Part shown: piece after piece, positions 28,139 through 36,132 of the stretch
How positions within the stretch are numbered: the stretch's first letter is position 1
Layout: every line of letters starts with the position of its first letter
Assembly: GCF_019399235.1 (NCBI RefSeq)
Contig: NZ_JAELVH010000006.1
Coordinates: forward strand, 31,136-95,135
DNA from: Streptomyces poriferorum
GTDB lineage: Bacteria > Actinomycetota > Actinomycetes > Streptomycetales > Streptomycetaceae
Length of the DNA: 64,000 nt
Direction: 5' to 3'
Translations under genes and position numbers: made by a program
Notes under the pieces: model-generated
What the model was told of the DNA's origin: nothing
Databases searched by the model: none
What the model saw: the letters and a program-made list of their open reading frames with translations, nothing else

Positions 28139-29065
28139 ATGACCACGCCCGACGAGATCATCCGGAACCTGTCGGTGCACGGGCTGCGCTACAGCTACCG
28201 CGTCCTGGCGCAGCCCTCGCCCCGCACCGATCCGGTCGTCGTCCTCGGCGGGGCGCTCCAGGGGATGTACGGCTGGCCGCAGATGGACGAGCACCTCGGC
28301 CCGCACGCCCCGGTCGTCACCGCCGATCTGCCCGGCATGGGCGGCGCCGACCCGCTGCCGCCCGGCGCCGGCGACGACGTCCTGTACGACGCCGTCGCGG
28401 GCATCATCGACGACCTGGGCGCGGCCCGGGTCAACCTCTTCGGGTTCTCCTACGGCACGGCGATCGCGTTCGGCTACGCCCGGCGGAACCCCGGGCGGAT
28501 CGCCCGGCTCGTCCTCGGCGGCGTACCGGCGCACATCAGCGAGGCCCAGCGGACCCAGTGGGGCGGCGCCGTCGAGCGGCTGGGGATCGGCGACGTGGAG
28601 GGGCTCGCCACCATCACCGCCGAGGCGCTGATGTGCCTGGACCCGCGGCGCCGGGTGCACCGCAGGGAGCTCGCGCGGCGCTACGTCCGGCGGTCGTTCG
28701 TGCACGCGCTCACCCATTCCCCGCACGCCGCCCAGTCGTTGCGCCGGGCGCTGGGTCACCGTCCGGACTTCTCCGGCGGGTTGAGCGGGGTGCCCGCGCT
28801 CGTCTTCGCGGGTGAGCACGACACCGTGACCTCCCCCGAACGGCAGCGCGCCTTCGCGGAGACGATCGAGGGCAGTCGCTTCCTGACGATCGGCGACTCG
28901 GACCACTGGGTCGTGCTGGAGAGGCCCGACGACGTGGCGGACCTCATCGCGCGCTTCTTCACCGACCGCCCCCTGGAGGCAGCGCCCGCACTTCGGCCGC
29001 TCGCCTCGCTGCCGCGCCCGCGGACGGGCGCGGCAGGTCCGGTCATGCCGAGGCCGGGCAGCTGA
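28139..29065 (+). CDS. Alpha/beta-fold hydrolase
   Basis: 308 aa. Nucleophile elbow GFSYG (Ser100), acid in GEHDTV and His in DSDHWV make a complete triad; the strand before the elbow and the DLPGMGGADPLPPG loop fit the family. There is no signal peptide, so it is cytoplasmic. ATG at 28139 with AAGGA upstream. Probably co-transcribed with the ACP-ketosynthase pair and may act as thioesterase or lactonase for its product (inference from neighbourhood). Confidence 0.85.
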   Translation: MTTPDEIIRNLSVHGLRYSYRVLAQPSPRTDPVVVLGGALQGMYGWPQMDEHLGPHAPVVTADLPGMGGADPLPPGAGDDVLYDAVAGIIDDLGAARVNLFGFSYGTAIAFGYARRNPGRIARLVLGGVPAHISEAQRTQWGGAVERLGIGDVEGLATITAEALMCLDPRRRVHRRELARRYVRRSFVHALTHSPHAAQSLRRALGHRPDFSGGLSGVPALVFAGEHDTVTSPERQRAFAETIEGSRFLTIGDSDHWVVLERPDDVADLIARFFTDRPLEAAPALRPLASLPRPRTGAAGPVMPRPGS

Positions 29066-29066
29066 G

Positions 29067-29086
29067 GCGCCTTCGCGAAGGAGCGC
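29067..29086. terminator. Hairpin between convergent hydrolase and nuclease genes
   Basis: GCGCCTT-CGCG-AAGG-A-GCGC: a short stem with one bulge lying between the two stops (29065 and 29105), possibly bidirectional. Confidence 0.4.
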
Positions 29087-29104
29087 GCCGCCCGGCCGGC
29101 GGGA

Positions 29105-31513
29105 TCAGCGGCGGCCGTCGACCTTGATCCGTACGATCTGCGGGTCGTGGTCGCTGGCCTGGTCGGCGAACTCCGCGTTGATGTGCACCACGTCGTAGTC
29201 GAACCGCCGGATGCCGGGGCTCGTCAGGATGTGGTCCAGCGTCTGCGAGTTGCCCTCGTACACATAGCTGTACTGCTCGTTCGCCGGCAGCGTGGTGATC
29301 AGCGGCTTGAGGGCCTTGCCCGCGGTCAGCGCGGACATCGTGGGTGAGAACGCGAAGTCGTTGAGGTCGCCGAGCGTCACGACCCGCGCCGACTTGTCCG
29401 CCGCCAGCAGGGACTTCACGAAGGTGTTGACCTCCGCGGCCTGCTGGACCCGCTTGGTCTCGGAGCTGCGCGACGGCTCCTGGTAGCGGCCGTGCAGCGG
29501 CTGGTCGCCGCCCTTGGAGGTGAAGTGGTTGCCGATGACGAACACCGGCTTCCCGTGGAAGCGGAACTCGCCGACCAGGGGCTTGCGGCTGTCGTCCCAC
29601 GCCGCGCTCGCCGGGGCGATGCGGCCGGGCGACACCGACAGGGTCACGCCCTTGCGCGTCGGTACCGCCGCCACGGCGGTCGTCGCGTCGCCGCCCGCGC
29701 GGTCCACGAAGGAGACCCGGTGCGGGTTGAAGAGGAAGACGTTGCGGATGTTGCCGCCGGGCTCGCCGCCGTCCTGGCCGTCCTGCGGGGCGACATAGCG
29801 CCAGGCGTACCGGGGTCCGCCCGCGGCGACGATCGCGTCGGTGAACCGCTTCAGCGTCGCCTCGGAGCCGACCGTGCCGTCGCTGACCGCGCCGTTGTCG
29901 TCCTGGATCTCCTCCAGCGAGACGATGTCGGGGGAGGAGAGGTTCACCGCGATGCCCTCGGCGAGCGTGTCGAACTTGGCCTGCTCGTCCAGCGCGTCCA
30001 GGTTCTCCACGTTGTACGTGGCGACGGCGAGTTCGCCGCCCTTCTGCCTCCGCGTGATCTCGCGCCGCAGACCGTTGTCCTTCAGCGTGCCGAGCTCGGT
30101 CGCCTGGAGGTTGTAGCCGCCGAACGAGGCGTAGTCGATCACACCGGTGGTGGTGCCCGACAGCACGTCGCCGACGTTGCCGACGGGGAAGGGACGCGTG
30201 GTGTCGAGCGACATCACCTTGATCCGGCCGGTGTTCTGGTCGGTGTACGAGGAGTACAGGGTGCCGCCGCGCCGGGTCGGGTTCTGCTTCGGCTCGACGG
30301 TCACCCAGATCTCGTCGTACGCGGTCGTGGCACCCGTGACCCGGGTGTCGGCGATCTGCACGCGGGTGCCTTCGAGGGACTCGTAGAGGTCGAGGGCGTA
30401 CACCGACGGCTCCAGGGGCAGCGCGTCGATCGAGGCACCGCCCGCCGAGGGGACGTATGCGGCGGGCACCGCGGCGGCGTCGAGCACCACCGGCGCCGGA
30501 AGCGCGTTGCCGGAGGAGAGGACCGTGGTCCTGGGGGCGGTGATCTCGGTGATGGACTGCGTGGTGGCCGACGGGTAGTACTCGTCGACCGTGCCGCTGA
30601 CCAGTACGGAGTCGCCCACCGCGACCGCCGGGGCGGTGGAGCCCGTGTACACGAAGACGCCCTCGCCGGTGCGCGGGTCCGCGTCCGGGGCGGTGTCCTG
30701 GATCCAGAAGCCCTTCGAACCCGTGGTGCGCACCGCCGTGACGATGCCGGGTACCCCGGTCACCGCCTTCCCGTCCAGCGGGGAGACCCGGGTGGTGCCC
30801 TGGATGTCGTGGACGCGCACGGTGCCGGGCTCGGTCGGGTTGCCCGGGTCGCCCGGGTCCGTGCCGCCGCCGGACGTCTCGCCGGCCGCGTTGACCGGGG
30901 TGGGGGGTGCGGCGGACAGGTCCGTGGCGTTGTCGTCGGTGTCGGCGAGGGAGGCCGCGCGCGCCACGGAGGCGGTGGCGGAGGCGCCGGTGGCCGGGCC
31001 GCTGCCTTCCCGGACGACCGCGGAGCCGTAGCCCACCAGGTCGACGATGCGGGTGTCGGCGGCGCAGTCGGCCGCGGTCTTGCAGGTCAGCGGCGTGGTG
31101 CCGGAGACCAGCGCGATGCTTCCGCTCGCGGCGGACATGGCGACCGTACCGGTGGCGTCCGGCGCGGGCAGGGCGACGGTGCCACCGGTGCCCGCGGCCT
31201 GGGCGACCAGGTAGCGGCCGCCGGGCGCGACGGAACCCGTCAGCGCGGAGACCTGCCACAGCGAGCCCGCGGACGGAGCCCCGGGAAGGTACTGGACGCT
31301 GAACCCGGACAGGTCGTACGCGGCGGAGCCGGAGTTGGCCAGCTCGACGAAGTCGCGGGTCAGCGTCGCACCCGAGTTCCCGCCACCGCCGTACACCTCG
31401 GAGATCACGGCGGTCGAGGACGGTGCCGCGAAGGCGGCGGGCAGCGCGGTCGCCGAGAGGGTCACGGCGACCGCGCCGCCCAGCAGGACGGAACGGGATC
31501 TGGATATGCGCAC
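29105..31513 (-). CDS. Secreted ExeM/NucH-family extracellular endonuclease
   Basis: 802 aa. Signal peptide at residues 1-29 (cleavage near AAFAA), lamin-tail-like domain at about 35-200 (VISEVYGGGGNSGATLTRDFVEL), a Gly/Pro linker, an OB-like central domain (about 235-490) and a C-terminal endonuclease/exonuclease/phosphatase domain (about 495-800). The latter has ATYNVENL, LEEIQD, GNHFTSKGGD, LGDLNDF, LDHIL and SDHDP, all metal and catalytic motifs. It degrades extracellular DNA/RNA, probably for phosphate or nucleoside scavenging. GTG at 31513; promoter at 31548-31577. Confidence 0.92.
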   Translation of the reverse strand: MRISRSRSVLLGGAVAVTLSATALPAAFAAPSSTAVISEVYGGGGNSGATLTRDFVELANSGSAAYDLSGFSVQYLPGAPSAGSLWQVSALTGSVAPGGRYLVAQAAGTGGTVALPAPDATGTVAMSAASGSIALVSGTTPLTCKTAADCAADTRIVDLVGYGSAVVREGSGPATGASATASVARAASLADTDDNATDLSAAPPTPVNAAGETSGGGTDPGDPGNPTEPGTVRVHDIQGTTRVSPLDGKAVTGVPGIVTAVRTTGSKGFWIQDTAPDADPRTGEGVFVYTGSTAPAVAVGDSVLVSGTVDEYYPSATTQSITEITAPRTTVLSSGNALPAPVVLDAAAVPAAYVPSAGGASIDALPLEPSVYALDLYESLEGTRVQIADTRVTGATTAYDEIWVTVEPKQNPTRRGGTLYSSYTDQNTGRIKVMSLDTTRPFPVGNVGDVLSGTTTGVIDYASFGGYNLQATELGTLKDNGLRREITRRQKGGELAVATYNVENLDALDEQAKFDTLAEGIAVNLSSPDIVSLEEIQDDNGAVSDGTVGSEATLKRFTDAIVAAGGPRYAWRYVAPQDGQDGGEPGGNIRNVFLFNPHRVSFVDRAGGDATTAVAAVPTRKGVTLSVSPGRIAPASAAWDDSRKPLVGEFRFHGKPVFVIGNHFTSKGGDQPLHGRYQEPSRSSETKRVQQAAEVNTFVKSLLAADKSARVVTLGDLNDFAFSPTMSALTAGKALKPLITTLPANEQYSYVYEGNSQTLDHILTSPGIRRFDYDVVHINAEFADQASDHDPQIVRIKVDGRR

Positions 31514-31547
31514 GGAAACTGCCCCTCAGAGTGTGGTGAGGGAGCAC

Positions 31548-31577
31548 AAGCTATGCGCGTAGAACCGGCGATGACAA
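31548..31577 (-). promoter_or_regulatory. Promoter of the nuclease gene
   Basis: On the minus strand: TTGTCA (31577-31572), 18-bp spacer, TAGCTT (31553-31548). The start site falls near 31541, about 28 nt before the GTG start. Confidence 0.55.
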
Positions 31578-31764
31578 GGCATCAGAGGTTAATTCCAGAA
31601 ATAGTTCCGCGGCCCCGCCGGGTGTGCGCCGCCGGGCCCTTCCGGTGCCGCCGCCCTGCCCGCTTCCGGACCCGCTGTTCACACGCCTGCCGTACTCCCG
31701 TCATGACCCGTAACTCCGGGGCAACGCCCGCCCTGAGCACAGGTGTCCAGGATGCGGCGAGGGT

Positions 31765-31794
31765 TTGACCGGGTTGAGCCGGTCCGGCTACGTT
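31765..31794 (+). promoter_or_regulatory. Promoter of the ROK regulator leader
   Basis: TTGACC (31765-31770), 18-bp spacer, TACGTT (31789-31794). The start site 7-8 nt downstream is the ATG of the leader peptide at 31802. The stretch 31578-31764 between the two divergent promoters holds no gene or clear motif. Confidence 0.65.
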
Positions 31795-31801
31795 GCGCGG
31801 C

Positions 31802-31882
31802 ATGCAGCGATCCGCACACCTGACGACGCGAGGTCATATCGACCTGAAGCGTGTGTGCTCCGCCGTGTGTCACCGCGCCTGA
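31802..31882 (+). CDS. Putative leaderless leader peptide with Cys codons (26 aa)
   Basis: ATG at 31802 starts a 26-codon frame ending HIDLKRVCSAVCHRA, with Cys at 19 and 23. The ATG coincides with the predicted transcription start, so it would be translated without a ribosome binding site. The HLTTRGHIDLKRV stretch resembles small 'putative leader peptides' seen before sulfur-related genes in Streptomyces. Between it and the ROK gene (31883-32050) there is 168 bp of GC-rich sequence that could fold as an attenuator. Expression of the ROK gene may thus depend on charged Cys-tRNA (inference). Confidence 0.6.
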   Translation: MQRSAHLTTRGHIDLKRVCSAVCHRA

Positions 31883-32050
31883 GAGCACCACGCCCGCGCC
31901 GAGGGGCCCACGCCCGCCCCGGTCCCTCGCACGGTCCCTCTCCACGGAAGAGGCAGCACCCTCCGGCCCCGCGCCGCGGACGGTCTGCCCGAGCTCCGTA
32001 CCGGAGCGTGCACCGCGTCACCCGCTGCCATCGAGGACCTGGAAGACACT

Positions 32051-33319
32051 GTGAAGAGTCTGTCTGCGCCCGTCCGCCGTCGTCACGAGGACCGCCCCAC
32101 CCCGCTGCGACGCTCCGACATACCCTCCGCCGGACCTGCCCGCCGCGTCCCGGGTACCGGATCCGTGCTCGGGGCGATCCTCGACCACGGGCCGGTCGCC
32201 CGCTCCACCGTCGCCCGCCTCACCGGCCTCTCGCCCGCCTCCGTGAGCGGGCACGTCGGCCAGCTGCTCGCCCGCGGACTGGTCCGGGAGAGTGCGGAGA
32301 CCGCAGGACCCAAGGGGCTCGGCAGGCCGCACATCCCCGTCGAGATCGACACCGGCCGCTTCCTGGTGGCCGGCGCACACATCGCCGTCGCCCACTCCAC
32401 CGTCTCCCTGATGGACCTGCGGGGCCGGATCGTCGCCGAGGAACGGCAGCCGCACCGCACCACCGAACCCCGCCGCATACTCAACGGACTCGCAGCCCGG
32501 CTGCCCCGGTTGGTGGCCGCGCACGCCGGCGGACGCACCGTGCTCGCCCTGGGTCTGGCCACCGGGCACCGGGTCGACCCCGTGACCGGCGTGATCGTGG
32601 AACACCCCCAGCTCGGCTGGCGCGATGTGCCCGCCCGCGACATCCTCGCCGCCGCTACCGGGCTGCCGGTCCACGTGGACAGCCACTCCCGGGCGCTGGC
32701 CCGGGCGGAGCAGCTGTTCGGCGAGGAGTCGACCCGCAGCAGCACCGTCCTGCTCTTCGTCGGCGCCGTCGTGGACGCGGCCTTCGCCACCGAGGGGGCC
32801 ATGCACCGGGGCCCGCGCTCGGGGGCCGGCAGCGTGGCGCACCTGCCGCTCGGCGCCGGCGGGACGGGCGGCGCGGAACCCTGCTCCTGCGGGCGGTCCG
32901 GGTGCCTCCAGTCGGAGGTGTCGGAGCGGGCCATGGTGCGGCGTGCTGCGGCGCAGGGGCTGTTCGTCGGCTCGTTCCCGGAACTGCTGGACCAGGCGCT
33001 GGCCGGTGACGCGCGGGCGGTGGCGTTGTTCCGCCGGAGGGCGCGGCTGGTCGGCCGGGCGGCGGCCCTGCTGCTGGACATGTTCGACCCGGAGGTGCTC
33101 GTCGTGGTCGAGCCCGGGGCGGGCCGTATTCCGGAGTGTCTGGCGGATCTGCGGGCGGAGGTGGCGGAGCGCTCGTGGGTCTGTGAGGACCCCGAGCGGG
33201 CCGTGGTGCCGACGAGCTTCACCGGCTCCGTGCTGGCCACAGCCGGTGGCGCGGTGGCGCTCGGTGCGCTGTACGTGGACCCGCTCGGCCCCTGGCCGGC
33301 GCTGCCCGCAGTCTCCTGA
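32051..33319 (+). CDS. ROK-family transcriptional regulator
   Basis: 422 aa. N-terminal winged helix at about 35-90 (GPVARSTVARLTGLSPASVSGHVGQLLARGLV), then a ROK sugar-kinase-like domain with the zinc motif CSCGRSGCLQSE. The kinase-like part lacks an obvious active ATP-site Asp pattern, so it is probably a ligand sensor. GTG at 32051. It follows a cysteine-containing leader peptide and precedes the sulfonate operon in the same direction. In mycobacteria, ROK regulators under Cys-leader control are known, so it may regulate the sulfur genes here. Confidence 0.85.
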   Translation: MKSLSAPVRRRHEDRPTPLRRSDIPSAGPARRVPGTGSVLGAILDHGPVARSTVARLTGLSPASVSGHVGQLLARGLVRESAETAGPKGLGRPHIPVEIDTGRFLVAGAHIAVAHSTVSLMDLRGRIVAEERQPHRTTEPRRILNGLAARLPRLVAAHAGGRTVLALGLATGHRVDPVTGVIVEHPQLGWRDVPARDILAAATGLPVHVDSHSRALARAEQLFGEESTRSSTVLLFVGAVVDAAFATEGAMHRGPRSGAGSVAHLPLGAGGTGGAEPCSCGRSGCLQSEVSERAMVRRAAAQGLFVGSFPELLDQALAGDARAVALFRRRARLVGRAAALLLDMFDPEVLVVVEPGAGRIPECLADLRAEVAERSWVCEDPERAVVPTSFTGSVLATAGGAVALGALYVDPLGPWPALPAVS

Positions 33320-33372
33320 CGTCCTCTCAACCCCGGCGTCCCGTATCCGACTTAATTCAGGCAGTTGCATTG

Positions 33373-33402
33373 TTGACCGGGCCTGAATCGGAACGGGATG
33401 AT
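33373..33402 (+). promoter_or_regulatory. Promoter of the sulfonate operon
   Basis: TTGACC (33373-33378), 18-bp spacer, GATGAT (33397-33402). Transcription would start exactly at the A of the ATG at 33409. Confidence 0.6.
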
Positions 33403-33408
33403 GGATTC

Positions 33409-33531
33409 ATGACCAGCCGACAGCGGAATTCAGGAGACGTGTCCTCGACGACGCGCGCCTTCCGCTCCGTCGTGCCGTCCCGCGTGTGCACATGGTGTCG
33501 GTGTTGTCGCCCCTGTCCGGGTCCCCGATAA
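33409..33531 (+). CDS. Polycysteine leaderless leader peptide (40 aa), candidate cysteine attenuator
   Basis: A 40-codon frame whose end reads VCTWCRCCRPC followed by PGPR and TAA: five Cys codons within ten positions (27, 30, 32, 33, 36). The ATG lies on the predicted transcription start, so translation would be leaderless. GAATTCAG near its 5' end (33426-33433) is complementary to CTGAATTC just past the stop (33539-33546), which could form a structure that depends on ribosome position. Leaderless polycysteine sORFs act as cysteine-responsive attenuators in mycobacteria. The 314-bp gap between the ROK and flavin reductase genes is thus mostly regulatory. Confidence 0.75.
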   Translation: MTSRQRNSGDVSSTTRAFRSVVPSRVCTWCRCCRPCPGPR

Positions 33532-33633
33532 CCGTCCGCTGAATTCGGGTGAGAGTTCCGCGCCGTCGCGCGCCTCGCCCCGCGCAGGTGCGTACCCTGC
33601 CGCATTCCCCTGCCACTTTTCCCGCTTTCCATC

Positions 33634-34158
33634 ATGGGAGAGACGTTGACCATCACCGCGCACTCATATCTGGCGTCCGCCGCGAAGGGCATCGCCCCGG
33701 ACCGGTTCAAGCAGGCGTTCCGCCGCTATCCCGCCGGAGTCGTCGTCGTCACGGCCGACGCGGGCCACGGCCCGATCGGCTTCACCGCGACCTCGCTCAG
33801 CTCCCTCTCGCTCGACCCGCCGCTCGTCTCCTTCGGCATCGGGACCGGCACCTCGTCCTGGCCGCACATCGAACGGGCCGGCACCGCCGTCGTGAACTTC
33901 CTCGGCGCCGAACAGCAGTCCCTGGCCACCACCTTCGCCACCAGCGGCATCGACCGGTTCGCCGCCCCCACCCGCTGGCGCCGGCTGCCGGAGGGGGAGC
34001 CGGTGCTCGACGGGGTGGCCGGCTGGCTGCGGCTGGAGACCGAGCAGATCGTCCCGGCCGGCGACCACCGCATCGTCATCGCCCGGGTGGTGGACGCCCG
34101 GCTCGACGAGGGACGCAGCCCGCTGCTCTTCCACGACGGCGCCTACCACTCCCTCTGA
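33634..34158 (+). CDS. Flavin reductase family protein
   Basis: 174 aa, FMN-binding split-barrel (FRRYPAGVVVVTADAGHGPIGFTATSLSSLSLDPPLVSFGI). It reduces FMN with NAD(P)H to supply FMNH2 to the monooxygenase encoded downstream, as the reductase half of a two-component system. ATG at 33634 has no ribosome binding site; an in-frame TTG at 33646 follows GGGAGAG and may be the true start. First structural gene of the operon, just after the polycysteine leader; 39 bp before the binding-protein gene. Confidence 0.88.
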   Translation: MGETLTITAHSYLASAAKGIAPDRFKQAFRRYPAGVVVVTADAGHGPIGFTATSLSSLSLDPPLVSFGIGTGTSSWPHIERAGTAVVNFLGAEQQSLATTFATSGIDRFAAPTRWRRLPEGEPVLDGVAGWLRLETEQIVPAGDHRIVIARVVDARLDEGRSPLLFHDGAYHSL

Positions 34159-34197
34159 CAGCCCGCCCATTCCGAAACTACGGATCAGGAATTCACC

Positions 34198-35265
34198 ATG
34201 GAACGCCACGACACATACGGGACCGTCGGCCGCAGGTCATTTCTCGCCCTGGCCGGCGGAGCGGTCATCGGAACTCTCGCCGCCTGCTCACCCCAGGTAA
34301 AAACGGCGGCAAGCGCAGAGCCCGCAGGGAAACTCCCCTCGGGGGCGCCGCCGCCGGGGACGAAACTCTCCATAGCCGTCCGTTCCACACAACTCCAGCT
34401 GGGTCCCGCCGGATTGCAGAAGGACCTTCCCTTCACCGTTTCGCAGTGGCCCAACCTGGCCGCGGGCCCCGATATCATTCAGGGATTCCGGGCCCATTCC
34501 ATCGATCTCGCGGTCAACGCCGGGATTCCGCCGATCCAGGCCCACGCCATCGGCGTCGAGGCGAAGATCGTCGCCGTGCAGGTGCGGAACCATCCCTCGT
34601 ACGTCTTCGCGACCGCGCCCGGCTCGGACATCAGGTCCGTGGCCGACTTCCGCGGCAAGAAGATCGGCTTCTCCCAGGGGCAGGCACAGGGCGTCGTCGT
34701 CCTGCGTGCGCTGAAGCAGGCGGGCATCGCCAACGAAGACGTCGAACTGGTCGCCCTGCCCAGCACCCAGTTCCTCACCGCCCTGCAGTCCAAGCAGGTC
34801 GACGTGGCTCCGCTGGGCGAACCGACCTTCACCAAGTACCTCACCCAGTACGAGAAGGACGGGGCACGGGGGGTGAAGACGGCCGTCGTGGACCTGCTCT
34901 CGGTCCTCTGGGCGCCCAACGAGGTGCTGAACGACCGGGCCAAGGTGGCCGCCGTCCGCAGCTTCATCCCGCTGTGGGCCCGCGGCCAGACCTGGGCCTG
35001 GGAGAACACCGAGAAGTGGATCGACACGTACTACGTCAAGGACCAGGGAGTCTCCCGGGAGGACGGCAGGCGCATCGTCGCCTCGCTCCACAAACCGCAG
35101 TTCCCGGTCAGCTGGGACAAGGCGATCGCGTGGGAGCAGGAGACCGCTGACCTGCTGGCCGACGGCGGCTTCGTACCGAAGCAGGACGCCGCCGAGCTGT
35201 TCGACCGCCGCTTCGAGGGGATCGCGGCCAAGGCCGTGGCCGCCCAGTACCGGGAGACGTCATGA
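34198..35265 (+). CDS. ABC transporter substrate-binding lipoprotein, aliphatic sulfonate type
   Basis: 355 aa. Twin-arginine GRRSFLALAGG then lipobox LAAC at residue ~29, so probably a Tat-exported lipoprotein. The SsuA/TauA-like core is recognisable: DIIQGFRAHSIDLAVNAGIPP, VADFRGKKIGFSQGQAQGVV, LTALQSKQVDVAPLGEP. It binds sulfonates, taurine or similar organosulfur (or nitrogen) compounds for the permease and ATPase downstream. Its stop overlaps the ATG at 35262 that should begin the permease. Confidence 0.87.
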   Translation: MERHDTYGTVGRRSFLALAGGAVIGTLAACSPQVKTAASAEPAGKLPSGAPPPGTKLSIAVRSTQLQLGPAGLQKDLPFTVSQWPNLAAGPDIIQGFRAHSIDLAVNAGIPPIQAHAIGVEAKIVAVQVRNHPSYVFATAPGSDIRSVADFRGKKIGFSQGQAQGVVVLRALKQAGIANEDVELVALPSTQFLTALQSKQVDVAPLGEPTFTKYLTQYEKDGARGVKTAVVDLLSVLWAPNEVLNDRAKVAAVRSFIPLWARGQTWAWENTEKWIDTYYVKDQGVSREDGRRIVASLHKPQFPVSWDKAIAWEQETADLLADGGFVPKQDAAELFDRRFEGIAAKAVAAQYRETS

Positions 35266-35409
35266 CCGAACTGCTGACGAACACCGCCACCGCAGCCCGC
35301 GTGAGTACGGCGGACGGGCCACTGAGGAAGGCCGGGGCGGACCCGGCCGGCGGGCGGGCACCCGGGGCGCCGGGGCCGAGCCATTCCCTTCGGGCGGCTG
35401 ATCGGCCCG
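35262..35409 (+). other. Probable N-terminal part of the permease gene, out of frame
   Basis: An ATG at 35262 overlaps the binding-protein stop (ATGA), exactly where the permease should start, and reads MTELLTNTATAARVSTADGP. The permease-like sequence FGRLIGPVLVIALWW (from about 35389) is in another frame, offset by one base. The frame that continues into the permease has a stop at 35323-35325 and no start before 35410. One extra base in a G/C run (about 35330-35395) would explain this. Confidence 0.5.
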
Positions 35410-36132
35410 GTGCTGGTCATCGCCCTGTGGTGGTTCGCCTCGGCCATCGGCTACCTCGACCCGCGGATCCTGTCCGGTCCCGGCACGGTCCTCTCCACCG
35501 CGTCCGACCTCATCTCCAGCGGCCGGCTCCAGGACAACGTCCTCATCTCGCTCCAGCGTGCCGGACTGGGCCTGTTCTTCGGGGTGACCGCCGGAGTCCT
35601 CCTGGCAGTCGCCGCCGGACTCAGCCGCACCGGTGAGTACCTGCTGGACGGGCCGCTCCAGATCAAGCGCGCCATCCCCTCCCTCGCCATGCTCCCGCTG
35701 CTGATCCTCTGGCTCGGGATCGGCGAACAGATGAAGGTGACCGTCATCGCGCTCGGCGTCGCGGTGAACATGTACATCAACACGTACGCCTCACTGACCG
35801 GAATCGACAGCAGGTACGTCGAGCTCGCCGAGGGGCTCGACCTGAGCCGCGCACAGTTCATCCGCAAGGTCGTCGTGCCCGGTTCACTGCCCGGCTTCTT
35901 CGTCGGACTGCGCCTCGGAGTCACCGCTTCCTGGCTCGGACTGATCGTCGTCGAGCAGATCAACGCCACCAGCGGCATCGGTTACATGATGTTCCAGGCC
36001 CAGCAGTACGCCCAGTCCGACGTGATCATCGTGGGCCTGGTGGCCTACGGGATCTTCGGCTTCGCATCGGACGCGGCGGTACGCGCCGTCGAGAGGAAGG
36101 TCCTGTCATGGCGACGCACTCTGGCGGGCTGA
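35410..36132 (+). CDS. ABC transporter permease, sulfonate type (5' end uncertain)
   Basis: 240 aa from the first in-frame start (GTG). About six membrane helices, BPD_transp_1 family, with the ATPase-contact EAA-like loop ELAEGLDLSRAQFIRKVVVPGSLPGFFVGLRLG. SsuC proteins are usually 250-290 aa and have an N-terminal cytoplasmic tail; here that tail seems to be in a different frame (35262-35409). Even the shortened form would retain helix 1, so it might still function. It overlaps the ATPase gene by 25 bp. Confidence 0.8.
   Translation: MLVIALWWFASAIGYLDPRILSGPGTVLSTASDLISSGRLQDNVLISLQRAGLGLFFGVTAGVLLAVAAGLSRTGEYLLDGPLQIKRAIPSLAMLPLLILWLGIGEQMKVTVIALGVAVNMYINTYASLTGIDSRYVELAEGLDLSRAQFIRKVVVPGSLPGFFVGLRLGVTASWLGLIVVEQINATSGIGYMMFQAQQYAQSDVIIVGLVAYGIFGFASDAAVRAVERKVLSWRRTLAG

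Noticed and set aside
31555..31625. Possible PHO box upstream of the extracellular nuclease gene
   Set aside because: The sequence around 31585-31610 shows two loosely similar 11-mers but does not match the GTTCACC-type direct repeats well enough.
35262..35636. A 124-aa frame beginning at the ATG after the binding-protein gene as a separate gene
   Set aside because: After about 45 residues it runs through the first transmembrane segments of the permease in the wrong frame; only its first part is likely coding, as the frameshifted permease start.
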